Origin: SUG1106 sp964651095
GTDB taxonomy: Bacteria > Bacillota > Clostridia > Peptostreptococcales > Anaerovoracaceae
Assembly (NCBI GenBank): GCA_964651095.1
Contig: CAZYWO010000120.1
Coordinates: 1-5,314, forward strand
DNA length: 5,314 nt
Reading direction: 5' to 3'
In this document: piece by piece, positions 1 through 5,314 of the stretch
Layout of the letters: each line of letters begins with the position of its first letter
Position numbering within the stretch: the first letter of the stretch is position 1
The notes under the pieces: model-generated
Database searches by the model: none
The model's input: only the letters and a program-made list of their open reading frames with translations
What the model was told of the DNA's origin: nothing
Program-made: the position numbers and the translations under genes

Positions 1-6
1 GTTTGT

Positions 7-12
7 CTCCTT
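7..12 (-). promoter_or_regulatory. Ribosome binding site of a gene starting just outside the window
   Basis: Read on the minus strand, the last bases of the window are AAAAGGAGACAAAC. AAGGAG is a near-perfect Shine-Dalgarno sequence and only six bases remain before the edge, so a start codon should follow immediately beyond position 1. In Clostridia the gene after prmC is commonly prfA (release factor 1), the substrate of PrmC. The identity of this gene is inferred from synteny only, since no coding base is visible. Confidence 0.6.
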
Positions 13-16
13 TTCC

Positions 17-40
17 TGCCAAGATATATATCTTTTGGCA
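17..40 (-). promoter_or_regulatory. Imperfect hairpin in the leader of the next gene
   Basis: TGCCAA and TTGGCA arms flank a self-complementary AT core (AAGATATATATCTT). The arms pair as a stem of about ten base pairs with a two-base bulge. It lies between the predicted promoter at 85-113 and the ribosome binding site at 7-12. No T-run follows on either strand, so it does not look like an intrinsic terminator. It could be an mRNA-stabilising or processing hairpin, or an operator. The role is unknown. Confidence 0.4.
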
Positions 41-84
41 TAATAAAATCTAGATTTTTACCCAAGACATGCTCAAGCCATTTA

Positions 85-113
85 ACTATATCACAACAAT
101 ATACGGAAAGCAA
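85..113 (-). promoter_or_regulatory. Probable sigma-A promoter between prmC and the next gene
   Basis: On the minus strand TTGCTT (113-108) and TATAGT (90-85) are separated by exactly 17 bases. The -10 is preceded by TG plus one base, giving an extended -10. Transcription would start near position 78, leaving a leader that contains the hairpin at 17-40 and the ribosome binding site at 7-12. This suggests that the gene after prmC can be transcribed separately from the rho operon, although read-through is not excluded because no terminator is visible after prmC. Confidence 0.5.
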
Positions 114-179
114 GCTATTTTTTAAATTTCCAAATTTTTGTTTAATCACAATAAACTCTTAGAATTCAACTTTATCCTT

Positions 180-1085
180 TTACTTTCCCGCCAGTCTGGC
201 AACAATTATGCGATCTTTCCCCGTCAAATCGGTCAGTCCGATAATTCGCTCAAAGCGTTCTGTACTCCTAAGCAGTCCTTTAACAGCATCACACTGCTCA
301 TTGCCTATTTCCACCATAAGCACTCCGCCTTTCTTCATATAATCGGCAGCATCGGCAGCAATTCTTCTATAAAAATCCAATCCATCTTCGCCGCCGTCAA
401 GGGCAATCATAGGCTCATGGTCTTTTACTTCGGGTTCTAAACTTTCTATAACCGAATGTTGTATGTAAGGCGGATTAGAAATTATCATATCAAACTTTTT
501 CTTGCCCAGTATGCCATTAAGTTCATTGAACATATCGCTTTCAATCAGCTTCACCGACTTGACGCCGTTAAGAAGCACGTTCTGCCTCGCCACCGCCAAA
601 GCCTCTGAACTTACATCTGAGCATGTCACGCGGAGCTTAGGACATAATTTTGCTAGAGAAATGCCAATAGCTCCGCTGCCACAGCACAAATCAAGAACGT
701 CGCCGCCTTTTTGCATCACATTTGAATATGGTTCGCCGCGAAGAGTAGCTTTAGTCGCCAATTCTATTGCGTCTTCAACCATGGTTTCTGTATCCTGCCT
801 AGGAATCAGCACCTTATCATTAACATCAAAAGGCAATCCCATAAATTCTTGACGCCCTGTAATATGCTGAAGCGGTATTCTCTTAGCTCTGCGTTCAATA
901 AGTTCAAAATAAACTTCACACTGATTGTCCTGCAAAGTTTCCTGCCACCTGAGCATAAGCCCTACTCTGTCAATGCCTTGCATGTAACAGTACAGCTCTT
1001 TTGCATCTATTTCAGCATCGGCTACTCCTGCGTCTTTTAATTGCTGAGTACCGATTTTTATTAATTCTTTAAGTGGTAAACTCAT
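180..1085 (-). CDS. prmC: Peptide chain release factor N5-glutamine methyltransferase PrmC (HemK family)
   Basis: Cytoplasmic SAM-dependent enzyme that methylates the glutamine of the GGQ motif in release factors RF1 and RF2, improving peptide release at stop codons. The 301-residue product is close to the usual family length (about 280-300). Residues 1-70 form the helical N-terminal domain that contacts the release factor. The family signature PLQHITGRQEFMGLPF is at 71-86, IPRQDTE (a variant of IPRPETE) at 94-100, the SAM-binding loop LDLCCGSGAIGI at 131-142 and the catalytic NPPY at 204-207. The ATG at 1085 is preceded by GAGGAG at a good distance, supporting this start. The gene follows the yqhQ-like gene by 35 nt and is probably last in the rho operon. 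Nothing looks damaged. Identity is secure from the signature motifs. Confidence 0.96.
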   Translation of the reverse strand: MSLPLKELIKIGTQQLKDAGVADAEIDAKELYCYMQGIDRVGLMLRWQETLQDNQCEVYFELIERRAKRIPLQHITGRQEFMGLPFDVNDKVLIPRQDTETMVEDAIELATKATLRGEPYSNVMQKGGDVLDLCCGSGAIGISLAKLCPKLRVTCSDVSSEALAVARQNVLLNGVKSVKLIESDMFNELNGILGKKKFDMIISNPPYIQHSVIESLEPEVKDHEPMIALDGGEDGLDFYRRIAADAADYMKKGGVLMVEIGNEQCDAVKGLLRSTERFERIIGLTDLTGKDRIIVARLAGK

Positions 1086-1120
1086 TCTCTCTCCTCTTTT
1101 ATTACCTACTGCCTTACTGT

Positions 1121-2158
1121 CTATTGACCCGCCTCTTTAGAAACCGCTGGGTCGTAATACTCAACCTCACCTTCAACCGGTCTGCCCTCAAGATCGCAGA
1201 TTCCTTCAAAATATGGTACATCGTCTTCATCGTTAAGGACTGCTTTTACTGCTGCAATAGCAACTTCAAGCTGCTGGAAATTGGGTTCTGCCGTAGTAAG
1301 TTTCTGCAAATACAATCCGGGCAGACTTAGAACTTTAACTATCCAGCTATCGCTTCTTCCCGCCCATTTAAGCAGTTCATATGAAAGCCCTGCGATAATC
1401 GGCAGAACTAAAATTCTGCTTATAACTCGAACCCATACATTAGGCCAGCCCATAAAGGCATGCACCAATACGGCAATAACCATTACAAAAACCATAAAAC
1501 TAGTTCCGCAGCGAGGGTGCAGCGTGTAAAAGGTTTGGGCATTTTCGGGAGTTAGGTCTAATCCGTTTTCAAAGCAGTGGATAGTCTTATGTTCCGCGCC
1601 GTGATACTGAAAGACCTTTTTGATGTCCCCCATCCTTGCTATGAGCCATATATACAATACAAAAATTAATATTCTCACAATGCCTTCAATAAGATTGAGT
1701 ATTAAAATATTTTCCGTTATCGCCCCAAACCAGCCTACAACCACCGTAGGTAAAAGCATAAAAATAGCCACAGACATTACCAGAGCCAACACGACAGAAA
1801 GCACCATCAAAATATTCCATGCCTTTTCCTTGCCAAGTTTTTGCTCAACCCAAAGGTCGAATTTATCTTTTTGGTAATCTTCCGGATAATTTGCTTCTAA
1901 AATATCCGCAGAGTACATTAAAGTTTTAGTACCGTAAATCAGCGACGCCACGAAATTAATAACGCCGCGAATGAGCGGTACCTTACTCCATTTGCTGCCG
2001 CTTGGTGTAGGCTGAGTTTTCATGTGAATTTTTCCATTTGGAAGTCTTATTCCGATAGCCGTTCTTTTAGGACCTCTCATCATTATGCCTTCCATGATTG
2101 CCTGCCCGCCTATTGAAGTCGGACAAGCATCCTTTAAGAAAATCTTTTTCAAATCCAT
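1121..2158 (-). CDS. yqhQ: DUF1385 family membrane protein (YqhQ-like)
   Basis: Conserved Firmicute integral membrane protein of the DUF1385 family, 345 residues, with no firmly established biochemical role. The N-terminal signature GGQAIMEGIMMRGP is at 17-30. Hydrophobic stretches at about 115-142, 150-174, 218-238 and 246-263 look like membrane segments. Between and beside them are HGAEHKTIHCFE (186-197) and HPRCGTSF (214-221). Their clustered His, Glu and Cys residues suggest metal binding, which is inference only. LPGLYLQKLTTAEP at 279-292 is the conserved C-terminal motif, followed by an acidic tail. The ATG at 2158 has AAGAGG eight bases upstream. It sits 35 nt after rho and 35 nt before prmC, a placement common in Clostridia, so co-transcription is likely. 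The symbol is borrowed from the Bacillus subtilis homologue. Confidence 0.93.
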   Translation of the reverse strand: MDLKKIFLKDACPTSIGGQAIMEGIMMRGPKRTAIGIRLPNGKIHMKTQPTPSGSKWSKVPLIRGVINFVASLIYGTKTLMYSADILEANYPEDYQKDKFDLWVEQKLGKEKAWNILMVLSVVLALVMSVAIFMLLPTVVVGWFGAITENILILNLIEGIVRILIFVLYIWLIARMGDIKKVFQYHGAEHKTIHCFENGLDLTPENAQTFYTLHPRCGTSFMVFVMVIAVLVHAFMGWPNVWVRVISRILVLPIIAGLSYELLKWAGRSDSWIVKVLSLPGLYLQKLTTAEPNFQQLEVAIAAVKAVLNDEDDVPYFEGICDLEGRPVEGEVEYYDPAVSKEAGQ

Positions 2159-2193
2159 TTGTGTATCCTCTTATTGTGTATCTTCTTAATAGT

Positions 2194-3504
2194 TTATTCG
2201 TCGATTAATACTTTTTTAATTATTTGTATAAAATCTTTATTCGTTCTTGTATGCGCCAGATTTTCAACTATTTCCTCGGTCACATCCTGCATCGGCTTAT
2301 TAGCCATAGCACGTCTCATCGCCCATATGGCTTCCATCTCATCCTGATCCATGAGAAGATCCTCACGGCGAGTGCTCGATTTATTCAGATTGATGGCAGG
2401 GAAAATTCTCTTTTCGGAAAGTTTGCGATCCAGATGCAATTCCATATTTCCCGTACCTTTAAATTCCTCAAAAATAACGTCATCCATCCTGCTTCCGGTC
2501 TCCACTAAAGCCGTCGCCAAAATAGTTATCGAACCGCCTTCTTCCATCTTACGTGCAGCTCCGAAAAACTTTTTAGGTCTGTGAAGCGCTCCCGGATCCA
2601 ATCCGCCCGAAAGCGTTCTGCCCGATGCAGGCACAACCATGTTATAGGCTCTGGCAAGCCTCGTTATGCTGTCTAATAATATTACCACATCTTTACCGTG
2701 TTCAACCAGTCTTTGTGCGCGCGCCAATACCATTTCGGCAACTTTAACGTGATGTGCAGGCAGTTCGTCAAATGTGGAATAAATTACCTCTCCGCCGTTA
2801 ATCGAGCGTTTCATGTCTGTGACTTCTTCAGGTCTTTCATCTACAAGAAGAATGATAAGTTCTACATCGGGATAATTTTTTTCAATAGCGGTGGCTACTT
2901 TTTTGAGCAACACGGTTTTGCCCGCCTTAGGAGGAGCTACGATAAGACCTCGCTGTCCCTTGCCTATAGGGGCTACGATATCAATTAAACGACTTGACAG
3001 GTCTTTCGTGCCGTCTTCCAGTCTTAATCTTTCAAACGGAAAAACGGGCGTTAAATCGTCAAAATCCGGTCTTCTTATGGCCTTCCCCGGCTCATCTCCA
3101 TTAACTGTAAGCACATACAGCAGTGCGCCAAATCTTTCATTTTCCTTTGGCAACCGTGTGATACACTTAATTTTATCACCGGTCTTTAAATTAAATCGCC
3201 GAATCTGGGTTGGCGAAACATAAATATCCTTCTCGCTGGACAAAAAATTGGAAAACCTCAGAAATCCAAAATTATTTTCTTCCTGAATTTCAAGAATCCC
3301 TTCTACTTCAGGGCGTTCTTCGTTTATGGTATTAGGGGATTTTCTGGGTTTTTCGGTTTCAACAGCCTGAACGGCTTCTGTTTGATTCACACTTTCTTCC
3401 TGAGTTTCAGCTTCTGTAGTTTCAGCGTCTGCACTCTCACCGTCTAAGGTCTCGCCACAACTCAAAACTTTTTCTTCCATAACTTTAACGTACCTTTGCG
3501 GCAT
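2194..3504 (-). CDS. rho: Transcription termination factor Rho
   Basis: Hexameric RNA-dependent ATPase/helicase that ends transcription of untranslated RNA; cytoplasmic. The 436-residue product shows the cold-shock-like RNA-binding domain from about 67 to 140, with FGFLRF at 79-84 and DIYVSPTQIRRFNLKTGD at 93-110. It also has Walker A APPKAGKT (190-197), the catalytic-glutamate segment DERPEEV (222-228), Walker B VVILLDSITRLARAYN (273-288), the Q-loop region around 296-307 and the arginine-finger segment EKRIFPA (364-370). The bicyclomycin-contact residues in DSITR are retained. Residues 1-66 are acidic and low-complexity, with no recognisable Rho_N helical subdomain. The start is uncertain. 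ATG at 3504 has GAAAGG 15 nt upstream; an in-frame ATG at 3480 (protein beginning MEEKV) has AAAGG 12 nt upstream. Neither spacing is ideal. It is the first gene of a probable rho, yqhQ, prmC operon. Confidence 0.97.
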   Translation of the reverse strand: MPQRYVKVMEEKVLSCGETLDGESADAETTEAETQEESVNQTEAVQAVETEKPRKSPNTINEERPEVEGILEIQEENNFGFLRFSNFLSSEKDIYVSPTQIRRFNLKTGDKIKCITRLPKENERFGALLYVLTVNGDEPGKAIRRPDFDDLTPVFPFERLRLEDGTKDLSSRLIDIVAPIGKGQRGLIVAPPKAGKTVLLKKVATAIEKNYPDVELIILLVDERPEEVTDMKRSINGGEVIYSTFDELPAHHVKVAEMVLARAQRLVEHGKDVVILLDSITRLARAYNMVVPASGRTLSGGLDPGALHRPKKFFGAARKMEEGGSITILATALVETGSRMDDVIFEEFKGTGNMELHLDRKLSEKRIFPAINLNKSSTRREDLLMDQDEMEAIWAMRRAMANKPMQDVTEEIVENLAHTRTNKDFIQIIKKVLIDE

Positions 3505-3519
3505 AACTTAGGAGCCGCA
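3497..3519 (-). promoter_or_regulatory. Hairpin overlapping the rho start codon
   Basis: On the minus strand TGCGGC (3519-3514) can pair perfectly with GCCGCA (3502-3497) around an 11-base loop. The stem includes the G of the ATG at 3504 and lies between two possible Shine-Dalgarno sequences. In an otherwise very AT-rich leader this GC-rich stem stands out. It could mask the first ATG or shift initiation to the ATG at 3480. A role in rho autoregulation is inference. Confidence 0.4.
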
Positions 3520-3610
3520 CCTTTCATAGAATTTTTTAAATTTTTTAAGAATCAAATAACCTACAAGTATTTTACAAGAATTTATTCTAAATAGATCGCT
3601 ACATAAAACT

Positions 3611-3639
3611 ATAATATACTTTTATGATGTAAATTGCAA
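3611..3639 (-). promoter_or_regulatory. Promoter of the rho operon
   Basis: On the minus strand TTGCAA (3639-3634) and TATTAT (3616-3611) are separated by exactly 17 bases, a good sigma-A match. Transcription would begin near 3604, giving rho a leader of about 100 nt that is AT-rich and contains a CTTGTA direct repeat and the hairpin at 3497-3519. The promoter sits just past the frame-1 stop of the resolvase relic, so the relic's decay need not affect rho expression. Confidence 0.65.
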
Positions 3640-3645
3640 GAAAAT

Positions 3646-4152
3646 CTATTGTTTGCCAAAAAATTGCCGTAACGTTGGCAGTAGAAAAAAGTGTCTTGTG
3701 AGATTGTCGGCGTGCTGCTTCTTTTGAGGAAATTTTCCGGCTTTCCTACTCCGCTTTATATTTCTCAAATTAAGCAGGTACTTCCTTGGTCTGCCAAAAC
3801 GAACGCCGCGCAGTTTTGCCACCGCAATGCCTTCCCTCTGCCTCGTGCCCAAAAGAGGCATATTGATAACCACTATATGCACCTGCTTTTCATTAGTAAT
3901 AATTCTCCATTGGTCTAATATTTCTTTGTAATTCCTTCCCAGTCTGTCCATGGCCTTTATTATCAGCACATACCCTTGGCGCGGCTTACGCATAAGTTTC
4001 CGGTACTGTGGTTTGTCGAAACCTTTTCCGCTTAGTTTATCGGTGAAAATATTGTTTTTTGGAACTTGAAAATCATCAAGTGCGATTCTTTTTCTATCCT
4101 CGTTTTGTTCTCTGGTAGATACGCGAATATACCCATAAATTGTTTGCGATAT
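3646..4152 (-). pseudogene. Decayed serine recombinase (resolvase/invertase family)
   Basis: Remnant of a small resolvase of the Tn552/Hin type, which would normally be about 190-200 residues and cut and rejoin DNA through a serine. An open frame runs from 4152 to 3646 (168 residues). YGYIRVSTREQNEDR at its beginning carries the catalytic serine (about residue 12), and DRLGRNYKEI and VINMPLLGTR follow in the right order. Damage is clear in three places. No ATG, GTG or TTG precedes the catalytic motif after the upstream stop; an ATA stands 7 nt after a G-rich Shine-Dalgarno-like run, where ATG is expected. MPLLGTR joins directly to QREGIAVAKLRGVRFGRPR, so roughly 30 residues of the linker helix are missing. 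After GRPRKYL the helix-turn-helix is split: FEKYKAE, then TAG (3748-3746), then ESRKISSKEAARR in one shifted frame, and ISQDTFFY in another. A shorter open frame from ATG 3993 lacks the catalytic serine. Confidence 0.85.
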
Positions 4153-4169
4153 CTTTTTGCCCCCCCTAT

Positions 4170-4186
4170 CGTCGAATTATGTCGAA
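4170..4186. promoter_or_regulatory. Tandem CGTCGAA/TGTCGAA repeat upstream of the resolvase relic
   Basis: CGTCGAA at 4170-4176 and TGTCGAA at 4180-4186 repeat with exactly 10-bp spacing, ending 18 nt upstream of the relic's presumed start. TGTCGAA matches the Spo0A box consensus (TGNCGAA), and tandem boxes one helical turn apart are the arrangement that Spo0A dimers bind. Alternatively these may be half-sites once bound by the recombinase itself. Both readings are inference from a short match. Confidence 0.3.
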
Positions 4187-4308
4187 AAGATTTTATTCTA
4201 GGGTGGTGTTTTATTCGTCTATCTTTGCTTTTTTAAATCAAATAAAAATTCTAAGGTATGGTGTGGTGATGTAACTATGTGGAAAGGGGATATGATATGA
4301 TAGTATAG

Positions 4309-4356
4309 ATAAAGTAAAGGGACACTTCCTTTCGGTAAGTGTCCCTTTGACTTTAT
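4309..4356 (-). terminator. Long hairpin, probable terminator of hbd
   Basis: AAAGGGACACTT (4316-4327) pairs perfectly with AAGTGTCCCTTT (4337-4348). At the tip, CC-GAAA-GG on the minus strand can add two pairs closed by a GNRA tetraloop. At the base, ATAAAGT and ACTTTAT add seven more pairs after a one-base bulge. It lies 44 nt past the hbd stop. The sequence after the stem on the minus strand is T-rich (CCCTTTACTTTATC) but lacks an unbroken T-run. The symmetry would allow activity in both directions. A dispersed palindromic repeat is the alternative. Confidence 0.65.
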
Positions 4357-4400
4357 TGGTTCGCTACAATTGCGTATAGTTTATTTGCTTTTCCAATTTT

Positions 4401-5249
4401 TTATTTACTGTAATCATAGAATCCTATGCCAGTTTTTCTTCCCAGTTTGCCGGCTCTTACCATCTTTCTGAGAAGAGTATGCGCTCTGTATTTAGAATCG
4501 CCATATTCTGTGTAGAGAACATCCATGATTGCGAGGCAAACGTCAAGACCGATTAAATCGCCTAATTCTAAAGGTCCCATTGGATGATTAGCGCCAAGCT
4601 TCATAGCTGTGTCGATGCCTTTTGCATCAGCAACGCCGTCAGCAAGGATTCCAACGCCTTCGTTAATCATCGGAATTAAGATTCTGTTTACAACGAATCC
4701 CGGAGCCTCTGCAACTTCTACAGGAGTTTTACCCAGAGCTGCTGTTAATTCGAGAATAGTTGTTTTAGTCTCTTCGGAAGTGGTTAATCCTTTAATGATC
4801 TCTACCAACTTCATAGCAGGAACAGGATTGAAAAAGTGCATACCGATAATTTTATCCGGGCGACCTGTAGCCGCTGCGATTTCGGTTATTGACAGTGATG
4901 ATGTATTTGTAGCAATAATAGTTTCAGGCTTGCAAAGCTTATCTAATTCAGTAAATAATGCTTTCTTAGCTTCCATATCCTCTGTTGCTGCTTCTATTAC
5001 AAGGTCAGCGTCAGCGATGATGTTTATGTCAGTTGAGCCATGAATTCTGCCGAAAACAGCTTCTGCTTCTTCAGCGGAAATTTTTTCTTTAGCTACCATC
5101 TTATCTAGGTTCTTTTTAACTGTAGCAAGACCCTTTTCGATGGAAGATTCTCTTCTTGCTCTCATAACTACTTCATAACCGTTCTGTGCTAAAACCTGAA
5201 TAATGCCGGCACCCATAGTGCCTGTTCCTAATACACCTATTTTTTTCAT
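4401..5249 (-). CDS. hbd: 3-hydroxybutyryl-CoA dehydrogenase
   Basis: Cytoplasmic enzyme that interconverts acetoacetyl-CoA and (S)-3-hydroxybutyryl-CoA, a step in clostridial butyrate/butanol formation and in reverse beta-oxidation. The 282 residues match the family's normal length. The N-terminal Rossmann domain has GTGTMGAG at 8-15. Active-site residues are Ser117 (in NTSSLS), His138 (in GMHFFNP) and Asn188 (in GFVVNRI). The C-terminal dimerisation domain has NHPMGPLELGDLIGLD (221-236) and ends GRKTGIGFYDYSK. At the end of the second beta strand (about 28-34) the sequence is VMRARRE, where NAD-dependent relatives usually carry Asp after the Arg. The replacement by Ala-Arg-Arg suggests NADP(H) use. 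The ATG at 5249 has AGGAGG ten bases upstream. The gene ends before a strong hairpin, so it is probably last in its unit; its upstream neighbour lies outside the window. Confidence 0.95.
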   Translation of the reverse strand: MKKIGVLGTGTMGAGIIQVLAQNGYEVVMRARRESSIEKGLATVKKNLDKMVAKEKISAEEAEAVFGRIHGSTDINIIADADLVIEAATEDMEAKKALFTELDKLCKPETIIATNTSSLSITEIAAATGRPDKIIGMHFFNPVPAMKLVEIIKGLTTSEETKTTILELTAALGKTPVEVAEAPGFVVNRILIPMINEGVGILADGVADAKGIDTAMKLGANHPMGPLELGDLIGLDVCLAIMDVLYTEYGDSKYRAHTLLRKMVRAGKLGRKTGIGFYDYSK

Positions 5250-5291
5250 TTTGAAATTGCCTCCTATTACAATATATTTATGGTTAATCCC

Positions 5292-5308
5292 CCTTACAGC
5301 CAGTAAGG
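5292..5308. repeat. Short inverted repeat upstream of hbd
   Basis: CCTTAC and GTAAGG form a perfect 6-bp stem with a five-base loop, 43 nt upstream of the hbd start. No T-run follows on either strand, and I could not find a convincing promoter between it and the ribosome binding site at 5260-5265. It may be the tail of an intercistronic structure or an operator. The evidence is weak because the window ends here. Confidence 0.3.
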
Positions 5309-5314
5309 AATTAT

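Noticed and set aside
131..180. AAATTTGGAAATTT palindrome after prmC as a terminator
   Set aside because: The potential stem is all A-T, short and without a GC core, so it would not form a stable terminator.
3462..3527. A 21-codon open frame (beginning MKGAAPK) overlapping the rho start as a possible leader peptide
   Set aside because: No ribosome binding site precedes its ATG, it is short, and its lysine-rich content can arise by chance from the A-rich sequence. It is mentioned only in connection with the rho leader.
3654..3680. TGCCAA...TTGGCA arms, the same hexamers as in the hairpin at 17-40
   Set aside because: The shared arms are short, the spacers are unrelated in sequence and length (12 versus 15 bases), and the copy here lies within coding remnants. 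Chance is the simplest explanation.
3664..3681. TGCC/GGCA stem followed by ATTTTTT on the minus strand, a possible terminator of the resolvase
   Set aside because: The stem is only about four base pairs with an eight-base loop, and the same bases read as the C-terminal codons of the decayed resolvase.
4187..4308. G-rich plus-strand stretch with GGTGTGGTGATG-like repeats, considered as a small gene or structured RNA
   Set aside because: All ATG codons there run quickly into stops, no stable stem or promoter pair with good spacing was found, and it resembles no RNA family I recognise.
4609..5043. A 144-codon open frame on the plus strand opposite hbd
   Set aside because: It is antisense to a secure gene, has no recognisable motif, and its composition follows from the codon use of hbd.

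Overview
The window looks like a piece of a low-GC Firmicute chromosome, most likely class Clostridia. Five lines of evidence point that way: the gene order rho, DUF1385 (YqhQ-like), prmC; strong AGGAGG-type ribosome binding sites; sigma-A-like promoters; AT-rich spacers; and a stand-alone 3-hydroxybutyryl-CoA dehydrogenase of the butyrate/butanol type. The genus cannot be fixed from the sequence. Every gene lies on the minus strand, so transcription runs from the right edge to the left edge.

Right block (about 4309-5314): a complete hbd gene for 3-hydroxybutyryl-CoA dehydrogenase. It has a strong ribosome binding site, a small hairpin upstream and a long perfect hairpin (probable terminator) downstream. 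Its cofactor-binding strand ends in Ala-Arg-Arg instead of the usual acidic residue, which suggests NADP(H) rather than NAD(H).

Middle block (about 3609-4308): the decayed remains of a small serine recombinase (resolvase/invertase family). Its ATG start appears to have become ATA, a segment between catalytic and DNA-binding parts is deleted, and the C-terminal helix-turn-helix is split over three frames with a nonsense codon. Upstream of it is a tandem 10-bp repeat resembling either Spo0A boxes or recombinase half-sites. From 4187 to 4308 I see no gene and no convincing signal.

Left block (1-3640): a probable three-gene operon, rho, yqhQ-like and prmC, with 35-nt gaps at both junctions. It is driven by a good promoter just beyond the end of the resolvase relic. 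It joins transcription termination (Rho), a conserved membrane protein of unknown role and release-factor methylation (PrmC). Past prmC there is a second promoter, a hairpin and a ribosome binding site at the very edge, so another minus-strand gene should begin just outside the window. By family synteny that would be prfA (release factor 1, the PrmC substrate), but it is not visible here.

I did not find a wholly new system. The points most worth checking are the altered cofactor motif in Hbd, the layered decay of the resolvase, the Rho protein without a recognisable N-terminal helical subdomain, and the hairpin over the rho start codon.
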